Origin: FEN-1297 sp046705645
GTDB taxonomy: Bacteria; Bacteroidota; Ignavibacteria; Ignavibacteriales; Ignavibacteriaceae
Reading direction: 5' to 3'
DNA: 34,297 bases
NCBI GenBank assembly: GCA_046705645.1
Contig: JBJKQE010000138.1
Span: forward strand, 1-34,297
Within the stretch, counting starts at the first letter, position 1, and every line of letters begins with the position of its first letter. The notes beneath the pieces are model-generated. The model was not told where the DNA came from, ran no database searches, and saw only the letters and a list, made by a program, of their open reading frames with translations. Below, in pieces: positions 18,559-26,824 of this stretch. Both the position numbers and the translations under genes were made by a program.

Positions 18559-19569
18559 TTATCTGTCTTGAATTACTCTCTTTAACATCCAGTAAGGATA
18601 AACTCTGGGCGGTTCACTTAATGAATCAAGCTTACTTACCTCTTCCGGCGTCATTTCCCATTCTGATGTTTTTAAATTATCCTCCAACTGTTCTTTGGTT
18701 TTTGCACCTATAATTACCGATGAAACTCCCGGTTTCCTTAAAAGATAATTAAGAGCGGCTTGTGTAATTGTTGCATTATGATTTTTTGCTATCTTTTCCA
18801 ACTCATCAACTATATCAAAACCTTTTTCTTCATCAAATTGTAAAAACTGATCTTGGGGATTTGTTCTTCTTGCATTTTCCGGCCGCTTTTTTCCTCTCCT
18901 GTACTTCCCAGTTAGAAATCCTCCTCCTAACGGGCTCCAAGGCAAAATACCTAATTTTTGATCAAGGCTGAGAGGGACTAATTCATTCTCAAGGTCGCGA
19001 GATATTAAAGAATAAAATGCCTGAAGAGTTACAAATCTTTCCAAATTTTGTTTATCGGAAATTGACAAAGCTTTCATTAATTGCCAGCCGGTATAATTTG
19101 AAGCACCGATATATCTCACTTTTCCGGCTCTAACAAGATCATCCAATGCTCTCAGAGTTTCCTCAAGCGAAGTATAGGGATCATAACTGTGAACCTGGTA
19201 AAGATCAATATAATCGGTTCCCAGTCTTTTTAAGCTTGCATTGCATCCTTCAGTAATATGATGTCTTGACAAACCAACATCGTTCGGGCCGCTGCCCGTC
19301 CTGCCTCTTACTTTTGTAGCCAAAATTATTTCTTTTCGTTTGTTTCCGAGCGCCTTACCCAGCATTTCTTCAGCTAAACCTTCGGAATAAACATCTGCTG
19401 TATCAAAAAAATTTACTCCGCCGTCCAGGGCGATTTTTATTAAAGTGTTTGCATCTTTTTGTTCAAGTTCACCGATATATTTCCAGTACCCTTTCCCGCC
19501 GAAAGTCATTGCACCGAAACAAATTTCCGAAACTTTAATCCCGGTATTACCCAGAAAACGCATTTTCAT
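18559..19569 (-). CDS. Aldo/keto reductase
   Basis: I start it at the ATG at 19569, which has a strong GGAGG five bases upstream. This gives 336 residues and the usual opening MKMRFLGNTGIKVSEICFG; a longer frame to 19635 has no support. The catalytic tetrad is D56, Y61 (FFDTADVYSEG), K86 (LATKVRG) and H127 (DLYQVHSYD). The NADPH-binding C-terminal segment contains LGILPWSPLGGGFLTGKY and VIIGAKTKEQLEDN. It is the first gene of the operon with the Old Yellow Enzyme homologue. It probably reduces aldehydes or ketones; the physiological substrate cannot be predicted. Confidence 0.93.
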   Translation of the reverse strand: MKMRFLGNTGIKVSEICFGAMTFGGKGYWKYIGELEQKDANTLIKIALDGGVNFFDTADVYSEGLAEEMLGKALGNKRKEIILATKVRGRTGSGPNDVGLSRHHITEGCNASLKRLGTDYIDLYQVHSYDPYTSLEETLRALDDLVRAGKVRYIGASNYTGWQLMKALSISDKQNLERFVTLQAFYSLISRDLENELVPLSLDQKLGILPWSPLGGGFLTGKYRRGKKRPENARRTNPQDQFLQFDEEKGFDIVDELEKIAKNHNATITQAALNYLLRKPGVSSVIIGAKTKEQLEDNLKTSEWEMTPEEVSKLDSLSEPPRVYPYWMLKRVIQDR

Positions 19570-20197
19570 AACATCCTCCGATATCTTTATTAGTAAAATG
19601 ATGTTTTTAAATTGGAACTTGCCGGATTTTTCCAATAAAAATTTGTTTAATATTTTCCCCTTAGTTAACCAAAGTAAAATTAAATAAGCTGCTTAAAATT
19701 AAATATATAGATATAAACCAAGTTGTAATTTGGGACAATATTTTTGATTCCGAATAATTAATAAATGAAGCAGCATAAGACGGCAGACTTGATGTATCAT
19801 GCCTACGAAAACTATTTGATCGGAAGGCAGAGCATGTATATGCAATGGTAACCAAAGCAAAAATTAGATTCCCACATTCATGAGAATAACAAAACACGAC
19901 ATCAAAATTCATTTCTCGTAACTTCGGTTAATAATTTTTTAACGTAGCGGTAAACCGCTAAATAAACTTTCATCATTTGCTATTTGTTGCCTAATTACAT
20001 TTTAGGATTCAAAAGTAAATTAAAATTATATCCGGTATATTGAATTTTAATAATGCAGAGTGATTTAGATTATTAAAGCATATGACTTTAGTAAATTAAA
20101 ATTTTTAAATATTATGGCGCTTTTGTTGAATCATTTGGCATAATTTATTATTATATAAGCAGTTTCAAATAAATTTCTTCAAACATTAGGGGAGTAA
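19570..20197. other. Intergenic region with hairpin elements
   Basis: This 628-base gap separates the aldo/keto reductase (minus) from the sugar transferase (plus). It must hold both promoters. Between about 19730 and 19965 the sequence changes character and contains a degenerate inverted repeat (ATTCCCACATTCATGAGAAT) and a perfect hairpin at 19945-19960. This looks like a non-coding interspersed element. An 83-codon minus-strand frame across it lacks coding features. Confidence 0.45.
19945..19960. repeat. Perfect hairpin TAGCGG-TAAA-CCGCTA
   Basis: A six-base perfect stem with a four-base loop, GC-rich against an AT-rich background. No T-run follows on either strand, so it is not a standard intrinsic terminator. 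It sits at one edge of the presumed intergenic element. Confidence 0.5.
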
Positions 20198-20902
20198 ATG
20201 CGGGATAAAGTTTTTATGCTATTAAAAAATAATTTCGATTTCTTGTTTGCCGTTATAATTCTGTGTATAACATTGCCGTTCATTCTTATTTTTTCATTAA
20301 TTATTTTTATTCAAACTCAGGAATTTCCTTTATTTGTGCAGGAACGGGGACTAACACTGGATTCACATAGGTTTAAAATGTATAAACTTAAAACTATGAG
20401 AAGTCAGAAATCTAATATAAATTCATCTCGAAAAAATATTTTTTATAAAAATGAGCTTAATGAGTTTGTAACTCCTTTTGGAAAATTTTTAAGAAGAACC
20501 GGATTGGACGAACTGCCGCAGCTTCTAAATATTATAAAGGGAGAAATGAGCTTTGTAGGTCCTCGTCCCCTATCTATAAGCGACTTGCAAATTATGGAAG
20601 ATTTTTTCCCGAAAGAATATAAAATTAGAAATGAAAATAAATTTAAGCCCGGTATTTCAGGGTACTGGCAGGTATTTCAGAACAGGGCTGAAGGAGTTAA
20701 AAATTTAATAGAACTGGAAAAGTATTATAGTAAAAATTACTCCTTCAAATTAGATATAAAAATTCTATTGTTAACTTTACCGATCGTTTTTATGGGAACA
20801 CATTGCGACGCCATTTTACCTGCAAGAAAATCCGATAAATTCAATGCATCGGTTATAAAAAATATGAACGGGAGAGATTATAATATTGAATGCGTTTCTT
20901 AA
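20198..20902 (+). CDS. Sugar transferase (monotopic phosphoglycosyl transferase, PglC/WcaJ type)
   Basis: Enzymes of this family move a sugar-1-phosphate from a nucleotide sugar to undecaprenyl phosphate, the first step of many surface glycans. The 234-residue product is the short form: one membrane-inserted segment at about 14-38, then VQERGLTLDSHRFKMYKLKTMR, the catalytic Asp-Glu pair D104-E105 in RRTGLDELPQ, and GEMSFVGPRPL. FKPGISGYWQVFQNR is also conserved. The start has a good AGGGGAG ribosome site. No glycosyltransferase, flippase or polymerase gene lies beside it, so it stands apart from a typical glycan cluster. The sugar donor cannot be predicted. Confidence 0.92.
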   Translation: MRDKVFMLLKNNFDFLFAVIILCITLPFILIFSLIIFIQTQEFPLFVQERGLTLDSHRFKMYKLKTMRSQKSNINSSRKNIFYKNELNEFVTPFGKFLRRTGLDELPQLLNIIKGEMSFVGPRPLSISDLQIMEDFFPKEYKIRNENKFKPGISGYWQVFQNRAEGVKNLIELEKYYSKNYSFKLDIKILLLTLPIVFMGTHCDAILPARKSDKFNASVIKNMNGRDYNIECVS

Positions 20903-21026
20903 ACTGCATATCTATAATGAATTAAAATAATATAATTTTAATTATTAAAGTGAGGTTTTCGGAATACTTTAAAAATTTTTAAAACTAATTTCTTTTTTCA
21001 AATTACAAGGGAACAAGGGAGGCTAA

Positions 21027-22307
21027 ATGGGAAAAAAACACATACTTTTTGTTTTGTTATCCGCACTTATTATTTTTTCTTCGACTACATACGGCCAAGT
21101 ATTACTTGAAGAAAATTTCGATTATTCTGCAGGTGATTTGTTATCTGATCATGGCTGGACAGCTTATAGCAGTGCCGGGTCTAATTCAATTACCGTTAAC
21201 AATGGCGGTCTAACATATGATGGATATGCAAGTTCTGATGTTGGAAATGCAGCACTTTTAGATAATAATGGCGAGGATGTTAATAAAGCATTTTCAAGCC
21301 AAACAACAGGTACAATATACTATTCTTTCTTATTTAATGTACAAAACGTAATTTCAGATTATTTTATCTATCTATATAGATCTTCAAGTAATTTTGCTGC
21401 TCGAGTTTATATATCTGGTTCAGATGCTACATTTAAACTTGGAATTTCAAATACTTCAACTGCACCAAGCACTTTTGGCAATACAATTCTTAATACAAAT
21501 ACAACCTATTTATGTATTGTAAAGTATGATGTATCCTCAAGCGGTGATGCTAGTCTTTGGGTATTTAGTTCAGGTGTCCCCGCCTCCGAGGCAATTGCTG
21601 GAACCCCGGAAGCGACTACTACGGGATCAGGACAGACAACAATAAATGCTATTGCACTTAGACAGTATAATAGTTCAGAAAATATAATTATTGATGGAAT
21701 TCGAGTTGCAACAACTTGGTCAGGAGCGCCTCTTCCAGTGGAACTCACCTCTTTCACTGCAAGCATAACTAGTACAAATGTTAATCTAAAATGGAATACT
21801 GCAACAGAGGTTAATAATTTTGGTTTTGATATTCAGAGATCAGCTGTCAAAGGTCAACAATCAACAAAAAACTGGGATAAGATTGGATTTGTTCGAGGAA
21901 ATGGTAACAGTAACTCTCCAAAGAATTATTCTTTCGTTGATGAAAATGTTAATTCAGGGAAATATTATTACAGGTTAAAACAAACAGACTTCGATGGAAA
22001 ATTTGCATATTCAAAAATAATCGACGCAGACATTGCTAAGCCGGATGTTTATAGCTTGGGTCAGAATTATCCGAATCCATTTAATCCGGTAACCGCAATT
22101 AAGTATGAAATTCCTAAAGCTGGAAAGGTTAATCTGGTTGTATATGATATGCTGGGAAGAGAAGTAAAAGCACTGGTTAACGAATATCAGGAAGCAGGGA
22201 GATATGATGTTAAATTTAATGCAGACAGGCTTGCGAGCGGAACTTACTTTTATGAAATCCAAACAGGAAATTATATAGAAGTAAAAAAGATGATACTTTT
22301 AAAATAA
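21027..22307 (+). CDS. Type IX secretion cargo protein with C-terminal sorting domain
   Basis: The 426-residue protein has a signal peptide (about 1-24, ending near TYGQ). A beta-rich domain at about 25-233 (LLEENFDYSAGDLLSDHGW) may be lectin- or jelly-roll-like. Residues about 236-338 form a fibronectin-like spacer (PVELTSFTASITSTNVNLKW, then YYYRLKQTDFDG), common in cargo proteins of this phylum. The type A sorting domain fills about 344-426 (QNYPNPFNPVTAIKYEIP, MLGREVKALV, LASGTYFYEIQTG, KKMILLK). It should be exported through Sec, then the type IX machinery, and anchored or released at the surface. A GGGAGG ribosome site precedes the ATG and a strong terminator follows. The ligand is unknown. 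Confidence 0.9.
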   Translation: MGKKHILFVLLSALIIFSSTTYGQVLLEENFDYSAGDLLSDHGWTAYSSAGSNSITVNNGGLTYDGYASSDVGNAALLDNNGEDVNKAFSSQTTGTIYYSFLFNVQNVISDYFIYLYRSSSNFAARVYISGSDATFKLGISNTSTAPSTFGNTILNTNTTYLCIVKYDVSSSGDASLWVFSSGVPASEAIAGTPEATTTGSGQTTINAIALRQYNSSENIIIDGIRVATTWSGAPLPVELTSFTASITSTNVNLKWNTATEVNNFGFDIQRSAVKGQQSTKNWDKIGFVRGNGNSNSPKNYSFVDENVNSGKYYYRLKQTDFDGKFAYSKIIDADIAKPDVYSLGQNYPNPFNPVTAIKYEIPKAGKVNLVVYDMLGREVKALVNEYQEAGRYDVKFNADRLASGTYFYEIQTGNYIEVKKMILLK

Positions 22308-22338
22308 ATACTTCTGACCCATAATCCCCGTAATGACG

Positions 22339-22368
22339 AAGCCCCGAATATTTTGGGGCTTTGTTTTT
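22339..22368 (+). terminator. Intrinsic terminator after the type IX cargo gene
   Basis: A seven-base stem AAGCCCC / GGGGCTT with a nine-base AT-rich loop, followed by TGTTTTT. It lies about 30 bases after the stop codon of the cargo gene, in normal terminator form. Confidence 0.85.
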
Positions 22369-22588
22369 AAAATAAAAATTAAGAAAAATTAAAAATTTAT
22401 AGATTTATTCCGCTGTTATTTAAATAATTTATTTCTTTAATAATTTTGTATTTTATTATATTGTACATATAATTATTTTTTCAAATTAGTATTCAATAAT
22501 AATTATCAGTGAGCATCTTTAGTTTATTGGTTAAAAATTAGAAGTAAGCCGTACAATAAAATATTTTTAAGAAGCTATAGAGGCAGCC

Positions 22589-24439
22589 GTGAATACAGTA
22601 TATCCTAAACAATCAATAAATTCTAGCTATTCCGTTTTAGCAATTATTATATTTTTACTTTTATACTCTACCTTTGATTTTGCCCAGGATAGTAAAAAGA
22701 TATATCAACCGCTGAATGGTTCCATATTGTTTTCTCTAGAAGGCAGCGCAACATTTAGTCAAACCGATTACCAAACTCCAAATATAGATTTTGCATGGCG
22801 GGGGTTGGGAGAATATTATTTTAATTTATATTCAAAATATTTTCTTGGTGCTAGGCTGACAGGAGGAACCGGTTATATTGCTGGAAAACAATTAAGTTAC
22901 ATCAGCCAAGGAATATCAAGTTCATTTCAGACATCTATATATTATGCCGGAATAGGCTTAGAATTCGGCTATCAGGTGGCTCCGCAAATATATCCTTATG
23001 TTTCAACAGGAGTAAATACACTTTTCTTTGATCCTAGATATTACAGTGGCGGCAGATTACCAAATAATGCAAAAAATCTTTATTCTAGACGAACAAATAG
23101 TGAATATATTGAATTAGGATGCAGATACTTTATTACCGATCAAATTGCTGTCAACTTAAGTCTTGACCAATACTTCGTTCCAACTGATTATCTGGATGAT
23201 TTAAAAAGAGGATCTTCCAACGATACATATTCACAAGTAAATGTAGGTGTTTCAATTGTTTTATTCGGGGAAAAGGATTCTGACGGTGATGGTGTACCAG
23301 ATGATGAAGACAGATGTCCAAATACTCCATGGGGTATAAAAGTAGATTCACACGGATGTCCGCTCGATGAAGATGGTGACGGAGTTCCGGATTACCTCGA
23401 TAAATGCCCGAACACTCCGAAAGGAGTTAAAGTTGACGCAACCGGATGCCCTCTGGATAGTGATGGCGATGGAGTTCCGGATTATTTAGATAAATGTCCT
23501 AATACTCCAAGAGGAGTTAAGGTTGATGTTTTCGGATGTCCTTTAGACAGCGACGGTGATGGAGTTCCGGATTATTTGGATAAATGTCCGGATACACCTA
23601 AAGGAGTTAAAGTGGACGCAACAGGATGTCCTTTGGACAGTGATGGTGATGGAGTCCCCGACTATTTAGATAAATGTCCTAATACACCAAAAGGAGTTAA
23701 AGTTGATGCTACCGGGTGTCCGCTTGATAGTGATGGTGACGGAGTTCCGGATTACCTCGATAAATGCCCAAACACTCCTAAAGGTGTTAAGGTTGATGCG
23801 TCAGGTTGTCCTATAGTTCATGACAGTGATGGCGATGGAGTTCCTGATAATATTGACAAGTGCCCCAACACTCCGGCAGGAGTTACAGTTGACTCGACAG
23901 GATGTCCTTTGGATAGTGATCACGATGGTGTTCCCGATTATAAAGATAGATGCCCTAATACACCTAGAGGCGTTAAAGTTGATAGATACGGCTGTCCATT
24001 AGACAGTGATCACGATGGAGTACCGGATTATAGAGATAAATGCCCCAATACGCCAAGAGGTGTAAAAGTTGATGCTTATGGATGCCCGCTGCCTGCCGAC
24101 AAGTATATACTCAAATCAGAAACTTATTTCGGGACAGGCTCGGCAACTTTATTACCTTCAGCAACATCAAATTTGAATGACATTGTTGAAAAAATGAAAG
24201 AAGATCCTACTTCCAGATGGCGGATTGAAGGTTACACTGATTATGAAAATCCATCATCTTTTAACCAAACATTAGCATTTAACAGAGCTAATGCAGTCTA
24301 TTTATATTTTGTGAGAAAAGGATTAGATAAAAATAGATTTGATATAATCGGAACCGGCGGTTATTATAAGATGAGCAGCGAATCTAAAATTCTGAATAAA
24401 AATAATAATGTTGGTGTGGTTATTACAAAAATAAAATAA
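22589..24439 (+). CDS. OmpA-family outer-membrane protein with nine thrombospondin type 3 repeats
   Basis: The 616-residue protein starts at GTG with AGAGG about five bases upstream. A signal peptide covers about 1-33. Residues about 35-225 form a predicted small outer-membrane barrel. Nine calcium-binding type 3 repeats of 30 residues follow (230-501; pattern DSDGDGVPDYLDKCPNTPKG), with a two-residue insertion (VH) after repeat six. The C-terminal OmpA-like domain (about 507-616) has WRIEGYTDYENPSSFNQTLA and NRANAVYLYF; the usual GHTD is GYTD, but the Asp and Arg that bind peptidoglycan diaminopimelate are kept. The protein should link outer membrane and cell wall, with a rigid calcium-stabilised spacer. 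Its own promoter is likely, since a terminator precedes it. Confidence 0.93.
   Translation: MNTVYPKQSINSSYSVLAIIIFLLLYSTFDFAQDSKKIYQPLNGSILFSLEGSATFSQTDYQTPNIDFAWRGLGEYYFNLYSKYFLGARLTGGTGYIAGKQLSYISQGISSSFQTSIYYAGIGLEFGYQVAPQIYPYVSTGVNTLFFDPRYYSGGRLPNNAKNLYSRRTNSEYIELGCRYFITDQIAVNLSLDQYFVPTDYLDDLKRGSSNDTYSQVNVGVSIVLFGEKDSDGDGVPDDEDRCPNTPWGIKVDSHGCPLDEDGDGVPDYLDKCPNTPKGVKVDATGCPLDSDGDGVPDYLDKCPNTPRGVKVDVFGCPLDSDGDGVPDYLDKCPDTPKGVKVDATGCPLDSDGDGVPDYLDKCPNTPKGVKVDATGCPLDSDGDGVPDYLDKCPNTPKGVKVDASGCPIVHDSDGDGVPDNIDKCPNTPAGVTVDSTGCPLDSDHDGVPDYKDRCPNTPRGVKVDRYGCPLDSDHDGVPDYRDKCPNTPRGVKVDAYGCPLPADKYILKSETYFGTGSATLLPSATSNLNDIVEKMKEDPTSRWRIEGYTDYENPSSFNQTLAFNRANAVYLYFVRKGLDKNRFDIIGTGGYYKMSSESKILNKNNNVGVVITKIK
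23276..24091 (+). repeat. 90-bp tandem repeat array encoding nine TSP3 repeats
   Basis: Nine copies of a 90-base unit lie in frame in the OmpA-like gene, plus six extra bases after the sixth. Copies 2 to 6 are the most alike, even at synonymous positions (GGAGTTCCGGATTA recurs), which suggests recent duplication or gene conversion. Copies 1 and 7-9 are more diverged (DSDHDG in the last two). Confidence 0.9.
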
Positions 24440-24585
24440 TGTAAAAATTTTTAGGATTATTCATTTACAAAAATATCTTAATAATTTTTCAAAAATAAAG
24501 GTAAATTATTTCACGACTCATATAGCGCATTTTAAATTGAAATGAATCAACTTTTGGTGACATTCGGATAAAATTGATATTAATA

Positions 24586-24987
24586 TCATTTCTTTTTCGA
24601 ATTTTTCTTTAAAGTACTCTTTCCGAACAGATTTTCTATCTTTCCTAATAATATCGGACCAAAATCCGATTTTGATAAAAAGTCATTTGCTCCTGCTAAA
24701 AGAGCCCTTTTGCGGTATTCCGAACTCTTTTCTATGGTTAGTATAATAATTTTAATATTTTTATTATCCTCCCGTATTTTTTTTGTAGTTTCCAACCCAT
24801 TTAAACCTTTCATGGAAATATCCATAATAATTAAGTTAGGCTCGAAATTATCCAGCTTTTGAAGAGCATCTTCCCCTGACTCAGCCCATGTTAATAGTTC
24901 AAAATTAAGAGAAGAATTTAAATAACGTACAGCCGAGTTTATAAATTTTATGTTATCATCGACTAAGAGAATTTTCAGCTTTTCCAT
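24586..24987 (-). CDS. Single-domain response regulator (CheY-like receiver)
   Basis: The 133-residue product is a receiver domain only. The acidic pair is D10/D11 (LLVDDN), the phosphorylation site D56 (LIIMDISM), the switch Thr lies in IIILTIEKS, and the conserved Lys in FLSKSD. A short basic tail follows with no output domain, so it probably acts by protein-protein contact or in a phosphorelay. It is on the same strand as the kinase-NarL pair but over 1 kb downstream across a repeat-rich gap, so co-transcription is unlikely. The DISMKGLNGLE motif resembles NarL-family receivers (DIAMSELNGLD in the nearby regulator), so it may be a NarL-type regulator that lost its DNA-binding domain. Confidence 0.9.
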   Translation of the reverse strand: MEKLKILLVDDNIKFINSAVRYLNSSLNFELLTWAESGEDALQKLDNFEPNLIIMDISMKGLNGLETTKKIREDNKNIKIIILTIEKSSEYRKRALLAGANDFLSKSDFGPILLGKIENLFGKSTLKKNSKKK

Positions 24988-25405
24988 ATTCTTTCTTAAA
25001 ATATTTTACTTCTTTATTAACTTCGATTCAAATCTAGGCTATTTACTTGCGATTGACAATCAGGGAATACCTTAGATTTAAATATAAAAGCCCTGATATT
25101 TGCACATTTATCACTCCTTAAGAGAGGAAAACATATTAAAAACTTATCTAAGTTATAAGCGGTTAATTTTCAAATAATATAATTTTAACTCACTAATAAT
25201 TATCTTTATATGCAAAATAAATACAAACGTAAATACATTTCGATAGTGCAATAAGGTCAATTTGCGGTTGAATTTGTGCTACAATTGTCGGATACGTCTA
25301 CAGCATTAATTGTCAGAACTAAGGAAGGAATTATTATATAAATTTAGCCTTTGCTTGTCAATTTAGCATACTTTTCCAGTATACTAATCATAAACTTATT
25401 TAGAG

Positions 25406-25446
25406 CCTGCCATAGGCTTGTTATATACTTGTTATAGGCCGGGCAG
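25406..25446. repeat. Compact element: inverted repeat flanking a tandem CTTGTTATA
   Basis: CTGCC (25407-25411) and GGCAG (25442-25446) can pair. Between them CTTGTTATA occurs twice (25417-25425 and 25428-25436), and ATAGGC occurs twice (25412-25417 and 25434-25439). The density of symmetric words is unusual for the surrounding AT-rich DNA. Function unknown. Confidence 0.45.
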
Positions 25447-25581
25447 AATTATCTTCTTTATTAAAAGAGTTGGAATAAGAGTGTGAAATAATGACAGACG
25501 TTTCCTTAGTTATTCACGAGCAACTGAAAATGTGGAAAAAGTTTAGCTTTATGCGATGAGCCGGCTTCCTAGAGGTTAGCC

Positions 25582-25598
25582 TTTAGCGTCAAGCTAAA
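25582..25598. repeat. Hairpin TTTAGC-GTCAA-GCTAAA
   Basis: A six-base perfect stem with a five-base loop; the word TTTAGC also occurs about 50 bases upstream. No T-run follows, so a terminator is unlikely. Confidence 0.4.
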
Positions 25599-25689
25599 TG
25601 GAAAAACATATTATAAAAATCATATCTGTCCAAAATAAATAACAATAAGCTAATAAAAATAAAATTAAATAAGTCTGGTTATATAATAT

Positions 25690-25830
25690 CTTCTTACCCT
25701 TTCTTTTAATCATAGTCTTTCTCTATTTTTAAATGGATTAAGAGCAAGTTTAAGATTACGATTAAGATTTTTGGTAAGATTATTTAATAATGTTTTAATG
25801 TCATCCCTACGGGATTTTCAGTTTGTCTGT
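25690..25830. repeat. Interspersed repeat, copy A
   Basis: It begins CTTCTTACCCTTTCTTTTAA, continues through GGATTAAGAGCAAG and GATTACGATTAAGATTTT, and ends near the small palindrome ATCCCTACGGGAT (25803-25815). The same order of blocks recurs about 234 bases downstream. The right boundary is approximate. Confidence 0.75.
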
Positions 25831-25923
25831 TTATTATTTTTTTAGAATAATTTCACGCCTTCGGCGCTTGGTATAAATTCCTTAAAGGCTGAAATTTTTA
25901 CAATTGGTCATGTTACACAATAG

Positions 25924-26065
25924 CTTCTTACCCTTTCTCTTAATCATGGTCTTTCTTTATTGTCAAACGGATTAAGAGCAAGATTACGATTATGATTAAG
26001 ATTTTATGTAAGGTGATTAATTAAATGTAAGGCAATATAGTTTTAATCCCGACGGGATGAAATTA
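25924..26065. repeat. Interspersed repeat, copy B
   Basis: The second copy begins CTTCTTACCCTTTCTCTTAA, with CTCTTAATC and GATTAAGAG forming a nine-base inverted repeat. It continues with GATTACGATTATGATTAAG and ends near ATCCCGACGGGAT (26046-26058). Several indels separate it from copy A. It lies just downstream of the NarL-type regulator gene. Confidence 0.75.
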
Positions 26066-26144
26066 TTCTTATATGGATTTGTAATGTTTTCTAGCTATTT
26101 ACGAAATAAAGATTATAGACGGTATCTAATTTCTTTCTAAAAAA

Positions 26145-26816
26145 TTACTGCTGAGATATAATTCCTTCTCTTATAGCATACCGGACAAGCCCGGGTATAT
26201 CATGAATATTAAGCCTCTCCATAATTTGGGATCTGTGAGTCTCAATTGTTTTAATACTTATATGAAGCTTATTAGCAATTTCTTTCGTGGAATTTCCTTC
26301 AGCTATTAATTGTAAAATTTCCCTCTGCCGTGAAGTTAATCTTGCAAATATATTATCATTATCATGTTGTTCAGGTAAGCCTTCACTAATACGTCTTAAA
26401 TAATCTGTTACTAAATTTTTTGAAATGGAAGGGCTAAGATAAACTTCTCCCTTGACAACTGCATTTATAGCAAGTTCCAATTCTGTCGGGGCAGAATCTT
26501 TTAATAAATATCCCGAAGCACCAGCTTTTAAAGCTTGAATTACGTATTCTTCATTTGCATACATAGAAAGAATTATAATTGAAATGCTGATGTTCTCCTT
26601 ATTAATTTGTTCTGTTACATCCAAACCATTTAACTCCGACATAGCTATATCAAGAAGTACGATATCCGGTTGTAATTCCTTTATAAGTTGTAATGCTTCC
26701 CTTCCGTTGGAAGCTTCTGCAATTACTTCAACTCCCCTTATATTTTGAAGTAACTGCCTAATTCCCGCTCTAATTAAAGTATGATCATCAGCAATTATAA
26801 CTTTTATTGCTCTCAT
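26145..26816 (-). CDS. NarL/FixJ-family response regulator
   Basis: The 223-residue protein has a receiver domain (about 4-120): acidic pair D10/D11, phosphorylation site D56 (IVLLDIAM), switch serine in IIILSMY and lysine in YLLKDS. A LuxR-type helix-turn-helix follows at about 158-215 (LTSRQREILQLIAEGNSTKE, then ISIKTIETHRSQIM). It is a DNA-binding transcription regulator, activated by the adjacent kinase. It starts eight bases after the kinase stop codon, so the two are surely co-transcribed. The target genes are not evident from the window. Confidence 0.96.
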   Translation of the reverse strand: MRAIKVIIADDHTLIRAGIRQLLQNIRGVEVIAEASNGREALQLIKELQPDIVLLDIAMSELNGLDVTEQINKENISISIIILSMYANEEYVIQALKAGASGYLLKDSAPTELELAINAVVKGEVYLSPSISKNLVTDYLRRISEGLPEQHDNDNIFARLTSRQREILQLIAEGNSTKEIANKLHISIKTIETHRSQIMERLNIHDIPGLVRYAIREGIISQQ

Positions 26817-26824
26817 ATTATTTT

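Larger units (their letters stand above)
24988..26144. other. Long intergenic region rich in repeats and hairpins
   Basis: This 1,157-base gap contains no convincing gene. The longest starts seen give only very short frames (for example 22 codons from 25490). It holds a compact inverted/direct repeat element (25406-25446), a small hairpin (25582-25598), two copies of an approximately 130-base repeat (25690 and 25924), and a CGCC-TTC-GGCG hairpin (about 25855-25865). It looks like a landing site for interspersed non-coding elements or a decayed region. Confidence 0.6.

Noticed and set aside
19661..19912. 83-codon minus-strand open frame in the gap upstream of the sugar transferase
   Set aside because: No ribosome site, odd composition rich in Ser, Phe and Cys, and it spans a region of inverted repeats; it reads like a chance frame through a non-coding element.
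25490..25558. 22-codon frame with ATG in the repeat-rich gap
   Set aside because: Too short, no clear ribosome site and no recognisable sequence.
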